From Sabellastarte sp. h YS-2021 (Eukaryota > Annelida > Polychaeta > Sabellida > Sabellidae), in NCBI GenBank assembly GCA_964017235.1, contig OZ024936.1:91734537-91798536 (forward strand): a stretch of DNA of 64,000 bases, written 5' to 3'. Both the position numbers and the translations under genes were made by a program. The notes under the pieces were generated by a model, which had not been told where the DNA came from, ran no database searches, and was given only the letters and a program-made list of their open reading frames with translations. Below are positions 35,819 through 46,625 of the stretch, piece after piece. How positions within the stretch are numbered: position 1 is the first letter of the stretch; each line of letters opens with the position of its first letter.

Positions 35819-36140
35819 GAATGCTGGGACAACGCTATTATCACTTGCTGGCTCAATGCAGAATAATGATGGGTAAAATTTCAGTACAACCTGAAGTTGT
35901 TCAACTCATCTCTTTATAGCCTTTTTTGTCCCAATCAAAATATTATTTTGAGAAAATTTTGTACACCCACAAGTTAAAATTGTAAATTTCAACTAGATGT
36001 AAATATAAAAATATACAAACACTGTTCAATGTTATCGTAATCATAAAATCAGCCAATCACAAGTGAGGACAGGTAAGGCATGGTATACAGTGAGGGACAC
36101 ATTTGTAGAAAGTTTTTAGGTTATAATCTGGTTATATTCA
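35819..36140. mobile_element. hAT-like MITE fragment, relative of 44724-45241
   Basis: The left end AATGCTGGGACAACGCTATT followed by ATCACTTGCTGGCTCAATGC parallels AGTGCTGGGACGATG...ATCGCTCGCTGGCTCATTGC of the complete copy. Homology continues through AATCATAAAATCAGCCAATC to about 36140 and is then lost. Its right terminus is not identified. Confidence 0.6.
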
Positions 36141-36245
36141 AGGTGATTGGTAGCCGACTAGTCGTTGACGGCTGAAAAGATTGTGTTTGCCGACTTGTGT
36201 TTAGACAATGAAATTATGCAAAATTGTTTCAAGAGAAGTATAATT

Positions 36246-36614
36246 TAGTGTTGTTGTTGAATGCAAATTTTAGAACTGGTTTCCGAAAGCGGAAATTCGG
36301 TGAAAAAACGGCTAAGTTTGATTTATTAAATGCAAAAAAATAAGTTTTCAAATGCGTACATGAGTCATAACTCGCATATAAATAAGAACAACAATGGACT
36401 TTTTGAAGACTTTCGAGGACAAAATGGGTGATATATTGATAGAATATTATAAAATACTGTGAAATATTTTGTTGTAGATGAATATTTTAATAAACTTAAG
36501 TTAATATAATGACTATGTGGTGACACCAGTTTTGGTTACAAGAAAACGAAACGTTACCGGATCACGTGTCATTCAGTCGGCAAATAGGTTTCCGGTTTAC
36601 CGTCTTCAACACTA
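36246..36614. mobile_element. hAT-like MITE, short form of the 61-kb element
   Basis: The termini TAGTGTTG and CAACACTA are perfect 8-bp inverted ends. The flanking octamers GTATAATT (36238-36245) and GTATAATA (36615-36622) match at 7 of 8. The left 200 bp and right 130 bp are homologous to 61019-61215 and 62025-62161, but the LINE-like segment of about 800 bp in that copy is absent here. Confidence 0.75.
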
Positions 36615-36869
36615 GTATAATATAAACCAGCACTATAACTTTAACTTAAAACAATAGTCTATCTGACATAAAGTATTGTCAAGTTTTTGTGATCTGTATG
36701 TTTCTGAAATTTAGCATCCACCGAAAATGTTCACTTCCTGTAACTATGGAACAGGCCCAAAGGCTGTGATCAATCAATCAAAAAATCTGTCAATTTACTA
36801 TAAACTTACCAAAATATTTTAAAAGCACATGGATATTCAGATACATGTATCATGACAGAACTGAATCTG

Positions 36870-37220
36870 AATGAATTTCAAATTCGCCAACAGAATTTCC
36901 AATTGGAAGTTGTGTTGGCAGAACTTCCAATCCTTGTGTTTCATTGGTTTAGAGGGATTTGAAGGACTTGTCTTGAACTTCATATCCTGACGATAAAATT
37001 GAGGGTATTGCTTTGAGTTTCAGATTTTGGATGGATTTCTAGTTCTGTCAACAGAATTTCAAGTTATTTTCAACAGATTTAATCACAAGGATTATGTATA
37101 AGTAAGGTTACAAGTACCAATTGGAAATTATGTCAAAATAAATTCTGTCAAATTACCTTGGCACAACTTCCAATTGGGTGTTCTGTCGACAAAATTTAAA
37201 TTTTGTCACATTTGAAGTTT
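36870..37220. repeat. GAAGTTCTGTC palindromic repeat, copy 2
   Basis: Alternating AATTTCAAATTC, TTCCAATTGGAAGTTGTG, GGCAGAACTTCCAA and TTCTGTCAACAGAATTTC modules. It is homologous in module content to 15880-16045 and 48540-48700 and probably a degenerate foldback element. Confidence 0.5.
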
Positions 37221-37224
37221 TGTC

Positions 37225-38700
37225 CGTTGATTTTACCAAATACATGTAGTTCCATAAATTTTGCATGCCAATTTGTTTTTTTTCCTCCCCATTTCTCTCC
37301 GTACTGTAAACTTATTTACATAGAGATTATACGAGAGATTACGGTGTAGGTTTCAACTACTACACTTGTGATGCATGTTTTCTTGGATATTCATGAAGGA
37401 ATACATTAAAGGTATTTACTAGTTCATTTACTATATACACCACAGACATTGCTTCAAACAACATCTTCCAGCTATTTGGCTAATATCATTCATTATCGCC
37501 CATACACTGGGTAGTTGTTTTGACAAGTTTAGTCCCTCAAAGGCTTGAATGGTTATTTCGACTTTTGGATAAGTCGAGGTTATTGGAATGGTGCCATAAA
37601 ATTCGAGATAATGAGGTTAGACTGTAGTTCCATAAATTTTGCATAAGTGGTTATGAGAATTAAAACTACACCTGGTATATCCCCCCCCCCCCCCCCCCCC
37701 CCCCCCCCTTGCCCAAGAAAAAAAAATCACCTAAATCTATTCTAAATTTTAGTATCCACCAAACTGAACGATATGTGGTTGATGTAAGCAAGACGTAAGT
37801 GACATAGCTTTCCAAATGGGGAAAACTATGTTGCAAATGAATATAATGTTTTAATAGTTAATTTACATTACGGTGATGTATCAACGATAATGCAAGATTG
37901 GAAGATTGACTTATATAGACATGTGATAGACTACTTCTTGAAAGTCAGAGAATATATAAGGAGAGAGGTGACGGTATTATATCTGCCATAATGTCAGGCA
38001 TATCAAAGATTTTCAATTAAGCACCAACTATATTGGAAATCCATCAACAGTCAATTGACACATGAATGCATAAATTATGAATCACTTTGACGCACACAGA
38101 CCACAGGAACAGTATTGGGACACCAAAGCTGTCTTGTATAGCTATTCATTTTATGTGCTGACCAAATTTACACAACATTTGGAGTAATTTATAATTCCCC
38201 TACTCAGTGGCTGATATGTTAAGAAGAAATGCTCAGTGGCTTGTTGACAGGGTATATTTAGATATAATTTATCACTTTAATTGTGCAAATATGTATTGAT
38301 ATATCATTTAACACTTAAATTAGGCATTTATATTACAAATATCCTTTTATGAGAAGACTGACAAGTATTTTTTAAGTAATCCAGTGCAGTTTTTTAACAA
38401 AATAATCACGTCCATTAGCATTAATTGGAGAGAAGTTTTTCATTCTGGGTAAATGAGCCACATATTTCTTATTTATACCTTTTTCTCACAAAACTTTAGA
38501 AACATTTACATGAGAAGCAAAATATTCTATTCTATTTTGTACTTTTATAGCGCTTAATCTCTGCCAGGTAGACTCTAAGGCGCAACACAAGAATCCAAAT
38601 AAAACTAGAGTATTACTTCGTAAGAGAAAAAGAAATTGTTTTGGCTAAGCAAAAAACAAAGCGTCCCTATGAGTATTAATGACTTGGCAGAAATGACCAT
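37225..38700. other. Intronic sequence with poly-C tract
   Basis: GTAGTTCCATAAATTTTGCA occurs at about 37247 and again at about 37626. A pure C run of about 28 bases lies at 37681-37708 (its length may be an assembly estimate). No exon or RNA gene seen. Confidence 0.5.
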
Positions 38701-38714
38701 CTTCCTGTGTTTTA

Positions 38715-39010
38715 TTCCATTTATGCCAAAACAATTTTTGAGAAAAGTCGCCAGTATACTCTGCAGATACCCTGTGGGTCAATAATTTTGTCGAAATCGC
38801 TCTATCTCACATCGTTTCAGAGATACTTGTGTTTTAGCATTTTACGCAGAAATTCAAGATGGCCACCAAAATGGCAGGGAAAACGATTTTTTGCCAAAAG
38901 TTGCCAGTAGACTGCATATACCTCGGGGGTCAAAAATTTCGTCTTAATCGCTCTATCTCGCACCGTTTTCGAGATAAATATGTTTTTGCTTTTTTACACT
39001 TTTTTCACTT
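38715..39010 (+). repeat. Two diverged family-2 monomers
   Basis: CAGATACCCTGTGGGTCAAT, GTCGAAATCGCTCTATCTC, a CAAGATGGCCACCAAAATGG variant, then a second unit with TATACCTCGGGGGTCAAAAA and AATCGCTCTATCTCGCACCG. These are much more diverged than monomers of blocks 1 and 2 and lie about 200 bp left of block 2. Confidence 0.75.
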
Positions 39011-39211
39011 TGTTGGAAATATGGTTATAATATAAAATCCATAGATATACTGGGAACATTTCACAATATTCTCAACAAAACGCAATAGCATTCCTTGCGA
39101 TATTGGCGATTTTTAAACATTTTGTCTAAATTCAGAACTTTCAACCATACTTTGTTTTAGGGGCAGTCAGTAAACGAACAACTGAAGGTCTATAAACATC
39201 ATCCCAGCAAT

Positions 39212-42200
39212 AACTAGAAATAGGCCGCCCTGTTGATAGTAGATGCGAATAGAAACAGGATAGCATAGAAGAACACACATTATCATGTGTAATGTCCACC
39301 CATGAACCTTTTGCCCAAATTGTACAGTAGTCTTACAAGACCCTGTTTCATTTGTAAAATATATCAATGATGCTTAAATATTTGTTAGTGTAGATGTAAA
39401 TTATTTCAGCTTCATGCCTTTTTGCATTGGTTGGGTTGAAAATTTTGACGAAATCACTCTATCTTGCACGGTTAAGAAGATAGAAGCAAATTCCTGTTTT
39501 TCTATTTTTGGCAAAAATTTGAAAATTCAAAATGGCCGCCATTTTTGGGAAAAGGAAATTTTTTTGAAAATTGCCAAGAGTACATTTCTTAGATACCCTA
39601 TGGGTCGAAAATTTCAACAAAATAACTATTTTGCACGGTTAAGGCCAGTTTGTGTTTTTCCATTTTGGGCAAAAATTCGAAAATTCAAAATGGCTGCCAT
39701 TTTTGGGGAGGGGAAAATTTTTTGAAAATTGCAAAGATTACATTCCCTAGATACCCTGTGGGTTGAAAAATTTCGACGAAATCGCTCTATCTCGCATGGT
39801 TAAGGAGATAGAAGCAAATTTGTGTTTTGCCATTTTTGGCAAAAATTTGAAAATTCAAAATGGCCGCCATTTTAGGGGAGGGGAAATTTTTTTTTAAATT
39901 GCCAAGAATACAATGCTCAAATACCTGTGGGTCGAAAATTTTGACGAAATCGCTCTATCTCGCATGGTTAAGGAGATAGAAGGAAATTTGTGTTTTGCCA
40001 TTTTTGGCAAAACTTCGAAAATTCAAAATGGCCGCCATTTTTGGGGAGGGGAAAATTTTTTGAAAATTGCAAAGATTGCATTGCTTAGATACCCTGTGCG
40101 TCGAAAATTTTGACGAAATCGCTCTATCTCGCACGGTTAAGGAGATAGAAGCAAATTAGTGTTTTGCCATTTTTGGCAAAAATTCGAAAATTCAAAATGG
40201 CCGCCATTTTTGGGGAGGGGAAAATTTTTTTTAAATTACCAAGAGTACAATGCTCAGATACCCTGTGGGTCGAAAATTTTGACGAAATCGCTCTATCTCG
40301 CACGGTTAAGGAGATAGAAGCAAATTTGTGTTTTGCCATTTTGGGCAAAAATTCGAAAATTCAAAATGGCCGCCATTTTTGGGGGAGGGGAAAATTTTGG
40401 GAAAATTGCAAAGATTGCATTCCTTAGATACCCTGTGGGTAGAAAATTTTGACGAAATCGCTCTATCTCGCACGGTTAAGGAGATAGAAGGAAATTTGTG
40501 TTTTGCCATTTTTGGCAAAAATTCGAAAATTCAAAATGGCCGCCATTTTTGGGGAGGGGAAAATTTTTCTCAGATACCCTGTGGGTCGAAAATTTTGACG
40601 AAATCGCTCTATCTCGCACGGTTAAGGAGATAGAAGCAAATTTGTGTTTTGCCATTTTTGGCAAAAATTCGAAAATTTAAAATGGCCGCCATTTTTGGGG
40701 AGGGGAAAATTTTTTGAAAATTGCAAATATTACATTCCTTAGATACCCTGTGGGTCGAAAATTTCGACGAAATCGCTCTATCTCGCACGGTTAAGGAGAT
40801 AGAAGCAAATTTGTGTTTTGCCATTTTTGGCAAAAATTCTAAAATTCAAAATGGCCGCCATTTTTGGGGAGGGGAAAATTTTTGGAAAATTGCAAAGATT
40901 GCATTCCTTAGATACCCTGTAGGTCGAAAATTTCGACGAAATTACTCTATCTCCCACGGTTAAGGAGATAGAAGCAAATTTGTGTTTTGCCATTTTTGGC
41001 AAAAATTCGAAAATTTAAAATGGCCGCCATTTTTGGGGAGGGGAAATTTTTTTTGAAAATTGCAAATATTACATTCCTTAGATACCCTGTGGGTTGAAAA
41101 TTTCGACGAAATCGCTCTATCTCGCACGGTTAAGGAGATAGAAGCAAATTTGTGTTTTGCCATTTTTGGCAAAAGTTCGAAAATTCAAAATGGCCGCCAT
41201 TTTTGGGGAGGGGAAAATTTTTTGAAAATTGCAAAGAGTACACTCCTTAGATACCCTGTGGGTCGAAAATTTCGACGAAATCGCTCTATCTCGCACGGTT
41301 AAGGAGATAGAAGGAAATTTGTGTTTTGCCATTTTTGGCAAAAATTCGAAAATTCAAAATGGCCGCCATTTTTGGGGAGGGGAAAATTTTTTGAAAATTG
41401 CAAATATTACATTCCTTAGATACCCTGTGGGTCGAAAATTTCCACGAAATCTCTAATGGCCGCCATTTTTGGGGAGGGGAAAATTTTTCTCAGATACCCT
41501 GTGGGTCGAAAATTTTGACGAAATCGCTCTATCTCGCACGGTTAAGGAGATAGAAGCAAATTTGTGTTTTGCCATTTTTGGCAAAAATTCGAAAATTTAA
41601 AATGGCCGCCATTTTTGGGGAGGGGAAAATTTTTTGAAAATTGCAAATATTACATTCCTTAGATACCCTGTGGGTCGAAAATTTCGACGAAATCGCTCTA
41701 TCTCGCACGGTTAAGGAGATAGAAGCAAATTTGTGTTTTGCCATTGTTGGTAAAAATTCTAAAATTCAAAATGGCCGGGGAGGGGAAAATTTTTGGAAAA
41801 TTGCAAAGATTGCATTCCTTAGATACCCTGTGGGTCGAAAATTTCGACGAAATCGCTCTATCTCGTACGGTTAAGGAGATAGAAGCAAATTTGTGTTTTG
41901 CCATTTTTGGCAAAAATTCGAAAATTCAAAATGGCCGCCATTTTTGGGGAGGGGAAAATTTTTTGAAAATTGCAAAGAGTACACTCCTTAGATACCCTGC
42001 GGGTCGAAAATTTCGACGAAATCGCTCTATCTCGCACGGTTAAGGAGATAGAAGCAAATTACTCAAAAGTAGTACTGAAAATACACAATGAAGTACCTAA
42101 ATGGCTATTACTCATGTACTGACAAAGCTATCAGTCCCAAATGCAATACCAAGCGAGCTATGGACATAACAATCTTGTATTCAAAATTGTAGTAAAATAT

Positions 42201-42479
42201 CTTTAATTATTTTGGCTTAAATGCACGGAAACCAATGGGTACTGAAAATAGCTGTACTTAAGTATTACTCAGTAAGCAAAAGAGGTACAACAGCCAAAAG
42301 CAATCCCAAGCAAGCTACTGACCCAATAAGCCTGCATACCAAATTTGGTGACAATAGCTCTAATACTTTTCCTTTAAATGAGCGGAAACCATGCGTGACG
42401 CCGGACATCGGACGCCGGACATCGGACGGCGAAAAAAGCAAAAATAATATATCCACCCCCCAGGGGGGTGGACATAATA
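39212..42479 (+). mobile_element. 169-bp satellite block 2 (family 2), about 17 monomers and tail
   Basis: It has the same left flank (AACTAGAAATAGG) and right arm with hairpin as block 1, but about 17 monomers (39430-42050) instead of about 9. Higher-order duplication is visible: the 40500-40900 segment, including a monomer shortened at GGAAAATTTTTCTCAGATAC, recurs at 41450-41870. Point differences between neighbouring monomers are few, indicating recent amplification. No coding function is inferred from the open frames. Confidence 0.9.
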
Positions 42480-42504
42480 CTCATTTCTCCTTGACAGGGA
42501 ACTC

Positions 42505-42665
42505 TACCTGGACACTGAGGCCCTCAGTGGCCTAGTGGGTTAGAAGGCTTGGCATCTAATCACTGGCTGTCACCTCTCTGTAGTTTTGAGCTGCCACAAG
42601 TTACAATGCTGAGGACTTGTCCCAATATGACCCTGGCTGTTTAACAAGACGTAAAAACTCCAACT
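42505..42665 (+). mobile_element. tRNA-derived SINE (family 2)
   Basis: CTCAGTGGCCTAGTGGGTTA (A-box-like), GGCTTGGCATCTAATCACTG, GGCTGTCACCTCTCTGTAG, a decayed B box (TTTTGAGCTGCC) and GTCCCAATATGACCCTGGCT. It is oriented plus, opposite to the other copies. Confidence 0.6.
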
Positions 42666-43001
42666 TTGATTTTGTCTACCTGGATATTAACAATAAACAA
42701 ATCAAACTCTACAGAGTAGCCAGTGGACACTTTTAGAAACACTGAGAATTTGTGGGTGAACGATTTGATGTGTGCTTGATTAATCATTGGTGAATGACTG
42801 AAGTCAGTCACTGACAAATTCGAATTACATCTCATACTGCTTAAATCTTACCTTTCTACACATATCTGAATATCTGTGCGCTTTTAAAATATTTTAAGCC
42901 GTATTATTTAATAAGTTGACAGATTTGTCATGAATTTTAGGTCTGTTTATGTTCACCAAATTTACAGGAAGTGAGCAATTTTGGTAGATGCTAAATGCCA
43001 A

Positions 43002-44306
43002 AAATAGCATCAGAGATGCCCGTACCCCACAGCCTTGGGAAATATTTTCAACACCATGAGATATAGAAGTACTGTACCAGTACAAACTTCAGGATACTTT
43101 CAGAGCACTGTCAGTTATATAAAGGTCCAAACAATGTTTAAATGGAGAAATAATGTTTAAAAGAAAGATAATGCGTATAAAGATGAAGTATTAAAACAAG
43201 ATAATTCAATGACAAGATGACAGCATTAATCAGTAAACTAAAATTCAACACTCTTTATATACATCTGCATTTCCGAATTATGGTTTAGATGGTTTGAATA
43301 TTACCATGCATACAGAAGTGGTAATACATTTAATGAATGCTTATGTGTGGTGTTGGGAGTAAAATCTGCGGCTCACTTGATGAAATTCTATCTCTTACAA
43401 TGGGAAGTTATGAAAGTAAAATTCTTAATAAATTCTAATATGACTTTTGCTTAATCTGCAAAATAGACAGACCCAAAGGTGCAACAAGATTTTAAAGGTC
43501 AAGGTCACTACGGCAAGGTAAAAGGTCAAATTAAGGTCACACTATGATAATACACACCTATAGCCAATAACCAATGTCCCTACCAAGTATCAACTTCCTA
43601 CACCTTACGGTTTCCGAGATACAGCCCTGACGATTTTATAGGTCAAGGTCACTATGGCAAGGTCAAAGGTCAAATCAAGGTCACACCATGATGCTGCACA
43701 CCTACACCCCCTAGCCAATGTCTCTACCAAATATCAACTTCCTGCACCTAACAGTTTCCGAGATAAAGCCCGGACAATATTTTATAGGTCAAGGTCACTA
43801 CAGCAAGGTTAAAGGTCAAATCAAGGTCAGACCATGACGTTGCACACCTACACCCCCTAATCAATATCCCTACCAAGTATCAACTTCCTACACCTTACGG
43901 TTTCTGAGATATAGCCCAGACAACATTTTATAGGTCAAGGTCACTACGGCAAGGTCAAAGGTCAAATCAAGGTCAGACCATGACGCTGCACACCTACACC
44001 CCCTAAGCAATATCCCTACCCAGTATCAACTTCCTACACCTTACGGTTTCTGAGATATAGCCTGGACAAGATTTTATAGGTCAAGGCCACTACGGCAAGG
44101 TCAAAGGTCAAATCAAGGTCACACCATGACGTTGCACACCTACACCCCCTAACCAATGTCCCTACCAAGTATCAACTTCCTACACCTTACGGTTTCTGAG
44201 ATACAGCCCGGACAAACTATTTCCCGCCGCCCGCCCCCGCCCGACCATCCGGACACCATGGGTGAAAACAATACCCCAACAGCCATTAAAGGCTGTGGGG
44301 TAAAAA
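43002..44306 (+). mobile_element. 146-bp-monomer satellite element, copy B
   Basis: It starts AAATAGCATCAGAGATGCCC with the conserved left arm to about 43480. Five monomers follow (TATCAACTTCCTACACC-type landmarks near 43588, 43732, 43875, 44021, 44170), then CCGCCGCCCGCCC and the terminal hairpin ACCCCAACAGCC ... GGCTGTGGGGT at about 44270-44302. AGGTCA half-sites are grouped in each monomer (for example 43932-43975). Confidence 0.88.
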
Positions 44307-44723
44307 CGAACACCAAAATTCTTGCCAGATTAATATATACTTCACCCTGGAAAGTGCTTCACGGCATAATTACTAAGAGTGACGTAAAATAATCGATCCT
44401 GGCTTGATCATCAGTCAAAGAATAGACGATTTATTGACCACGAAAAATTAGAATATATACTGCATGTGTCATTATCTATCCCATTCAAACTACAGGCGTT
44501 ATCACCTGGGATAACCCAAGTTTGGCGAAACGTCCCTGTGCTTGGATGACTATCTGACGTGTCAGTGGCAAACCGCCCACTGCCTTGTGCATCCATCGGC
44601 AGTTTTAAAATACTTAAAAATTCAGCCGCTGATTTCGGTACCATGGGCATGCCCAGGCAATTTCACACATGCGCATATGAATTTCTTACTACGATAACCG
44701 AAGGTGTGGCCCACAGTGTTACA

Positions 44724-45241
44724 TAGTGCTGGGACGATGTTTGCAAACTTCGGTATTATCGCTCGCTGGCTCATTGCCAATCAATGATCGGTAAACTTTA
44801 AGTACAACCGATGATTGCTAAATTCATTTCTTTGCAGCCTTCTGGTCACAATAAAATGCTAACCTTAATAATATTTGGTAAAAATCTGAAATATTCTACA
44901 GTTAAAATCACAGAACTAGCCGTGAATGCAATAAAAATAACGTAAATAGAAATACCTTTGGATTTTCCCACAGTTGTCAAGGTAATCATAAAATTAGCCA
45001 ATCAAAAGTCAAGATACATCAAGCATGGTCTGTTATTGAGAGAGATGTCTGTGAATGGCTTTTAGTTTATATTATGGCTATATTTGTGGTACTGTGTGTT
45101 TATTTGCTGGTTTATAATTTAATATTTTATTTTTCTGTCTGATTTACACTTTCGACTCCATGATTGGAAATGATCGAACTTTGTTTACAAATTTCCGATA
45201 CGAACATCGACAGGTAAAATCCAAGCGATCTCCCAGCACTA
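44724..45241. mobile_element. Complete hAT-like MITE with perfect 8-bp target duplication
   Basis: The termini TAGTGCTGGGA (44724-44734) and TCCCAGCACTA (45231-45241) are perfect 11-bp inverted repeats. GTGTTACA is duplicated perfectly at 44716-44723 and 45242-45249. At 518 bp and without coding capacity it depends on an outside transposase. It may be nested in an older element whose ends resemble CCATTCAAACTACAGGCG (44481) and CCTATAGTGTGAA (about 45455). Confidence 0.92.
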
Positions 45242-45689
45242 GTGTTACATAAGGTTGTGATTCTGTCGTCCTTCCGTGTAATACGGCAACATAGGGTGAG
45301 TTAAGGTATTGATTGTTTCACCACATGTTTGTCCAACAGCTACCGAAGGTGAGTTGGTGTTAATGGAGGTTGCTTCTCGGTGACGAATATTTGTAGTACT
45401 ATCATCCTATTGTTATTGACAGTTAAAAAACCGTGTCCAATCAGTGGCCGTCCGCCTATAGTGTGAACAACTCGGACGAAATGGGTAATCTGGGGTCAGT
45501 TCCGCCACTGAGTAAAACTTCTAACCATGGGACATACTGCCTCTATGTGAAACCAACTTAATCTTGGCAGAGATCAAAGTTCTAGACCTAGATATGTGGC
45601 ATCCTATGATAGCATTGCAGACAGACTGCAGCTGTCAGCAGATTAATCGCCTAAATCTAACAGGGGGTCAAAGGTCATGACCTACTCAC

Positions 45690-45881
45690 CCTGCACTGAA
45701 GATAGACCTCCACCACCAGCGGTAGTCCTCTGCGGACAGCTGGAAGTAGGTCAAGGCCACGGAGATGCAGGCAGTGACAGACAGGAGAATACCATATACC
45801 ACAAATAGGATGCCGTACAGTGTGTACTGTTCACGTCCCCACAGGGTGGCAAAAATGTAGTACAACTCCACAGAGATGGCG
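45690..45881 (-). CDS. TM9SF1: TM9SF1 exon 7
   Basis: 192 bp encoding [40 protein letters not shown] and [20 protein letters not shown], the most conserved block of the family ([18 protein letters not shown], [15 protein letters not shown]). The acceptor is CTATTTACAG and the donor GTGAGT after GG. Satellite copies flank it on both sides within a few hundred bases. Confidence 0.97.
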
Positions 45882-45965
45882 CTGTAAATAGAGTAAACAG
45901 ATAGATAAACATACAAAATGAATAAGCAAATGCAAAGACAAGGAGGCATAAACATGAACTTTTAA

Positions 45966-46625
45966 AAATAGCATCAGAGATGCCCGTACCCCACAGCCTG
46001 GGGAAATAGTTTTCAACACCATGAGATATAGAAGTAGTAAAACAGTACAAAGATTGGGATACTTTCAGAGCAGTGTCAGTTATATTAAGATCAAAATGAT
46101 GTTTAAGTAGAGAAAATGACATCTAAGAGAAGGAAAAATGTATGTAAAGATAAAGTATTAAAACAAGACAATTCAATAGCAAGATGACAGCATTAATCAG
46201 TAAACTAAAAATTATGATGCACACCTACAACCCCTAACCAATGCCCCTACCAACTATCAACTTCCTACACTTTACGGTTTCAGAGATATTGTCTGGACAA
46301 AATTTTAAAGGTCAAGGTCACTACGGCAAGGTCAAAGGTCAAATCAAGGTCAGACCATGACGTTGCACAAATATAACCCCCAACCAATGTCCCTGCCAAG
46401 TATCAACTTCCTACACCTTACGCTTTCCGAGATATAGCCCAAACAAGATTTTATAGGTCAAGGTCACTACAGCAAGGTCAAATCAAAGTAACACCATGAC
46501 AGTGCACACCTACACCCCCTAACCAATGTCTTTACCAAGTATCAACCTCCTACACCTTACAGTTTCTGAGATATATCCTGGACAAACTTTTTCCCGCTGC
46601 CCACCCGGATACCATGGGTGAAAAA
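45966..46625 (+). mobile_element. 146-bp-monomer satellite element, copy C (no tail hairpin)
   Basis: A left arm starting AAATAGCATCAGAGATGCCC is followed by three monomers (landmarks near 46255, 46397, 46540) and the CCACCCGGATACCATGGGTG end. The hairpin is absent: GGTGAAAA passes straight into the AAATAGCATC start of copy D. Confidence 0.85.

Noticed and set aside
36633-36641. CCAGCACTA as the right end of the hAT-like fragment starting at 35819
   Set aside because: Homology to the complete copy stops at about 36140 and the flanking octamers do not match, so the resemblance is probably chance.
37681-37708. Pure C run as a structural or regulatory element
   Set aside because: Homopolymers of this length are often mis-sized in assemblies; no G-quadruplex partner or conserved context is visible.
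33300-42060. Dozens of open frames of 60-100 residues with MPKMAKHKF- or LWVENFDEIALS-like sequences on both strands
   Set aside because: They are translations of the 169-bp satellite; the unit is not a multiple of three, frames end at every monomer or two, and both strands are equally open.
44481-45466. An element with CATTCAAACTACAGG / CCTATAGTGTGAA ends enclosing the hAT MITE
   Set aside because: The termini match only loosely and no target duplication was found; noted as possible nesting but not annotated separately.
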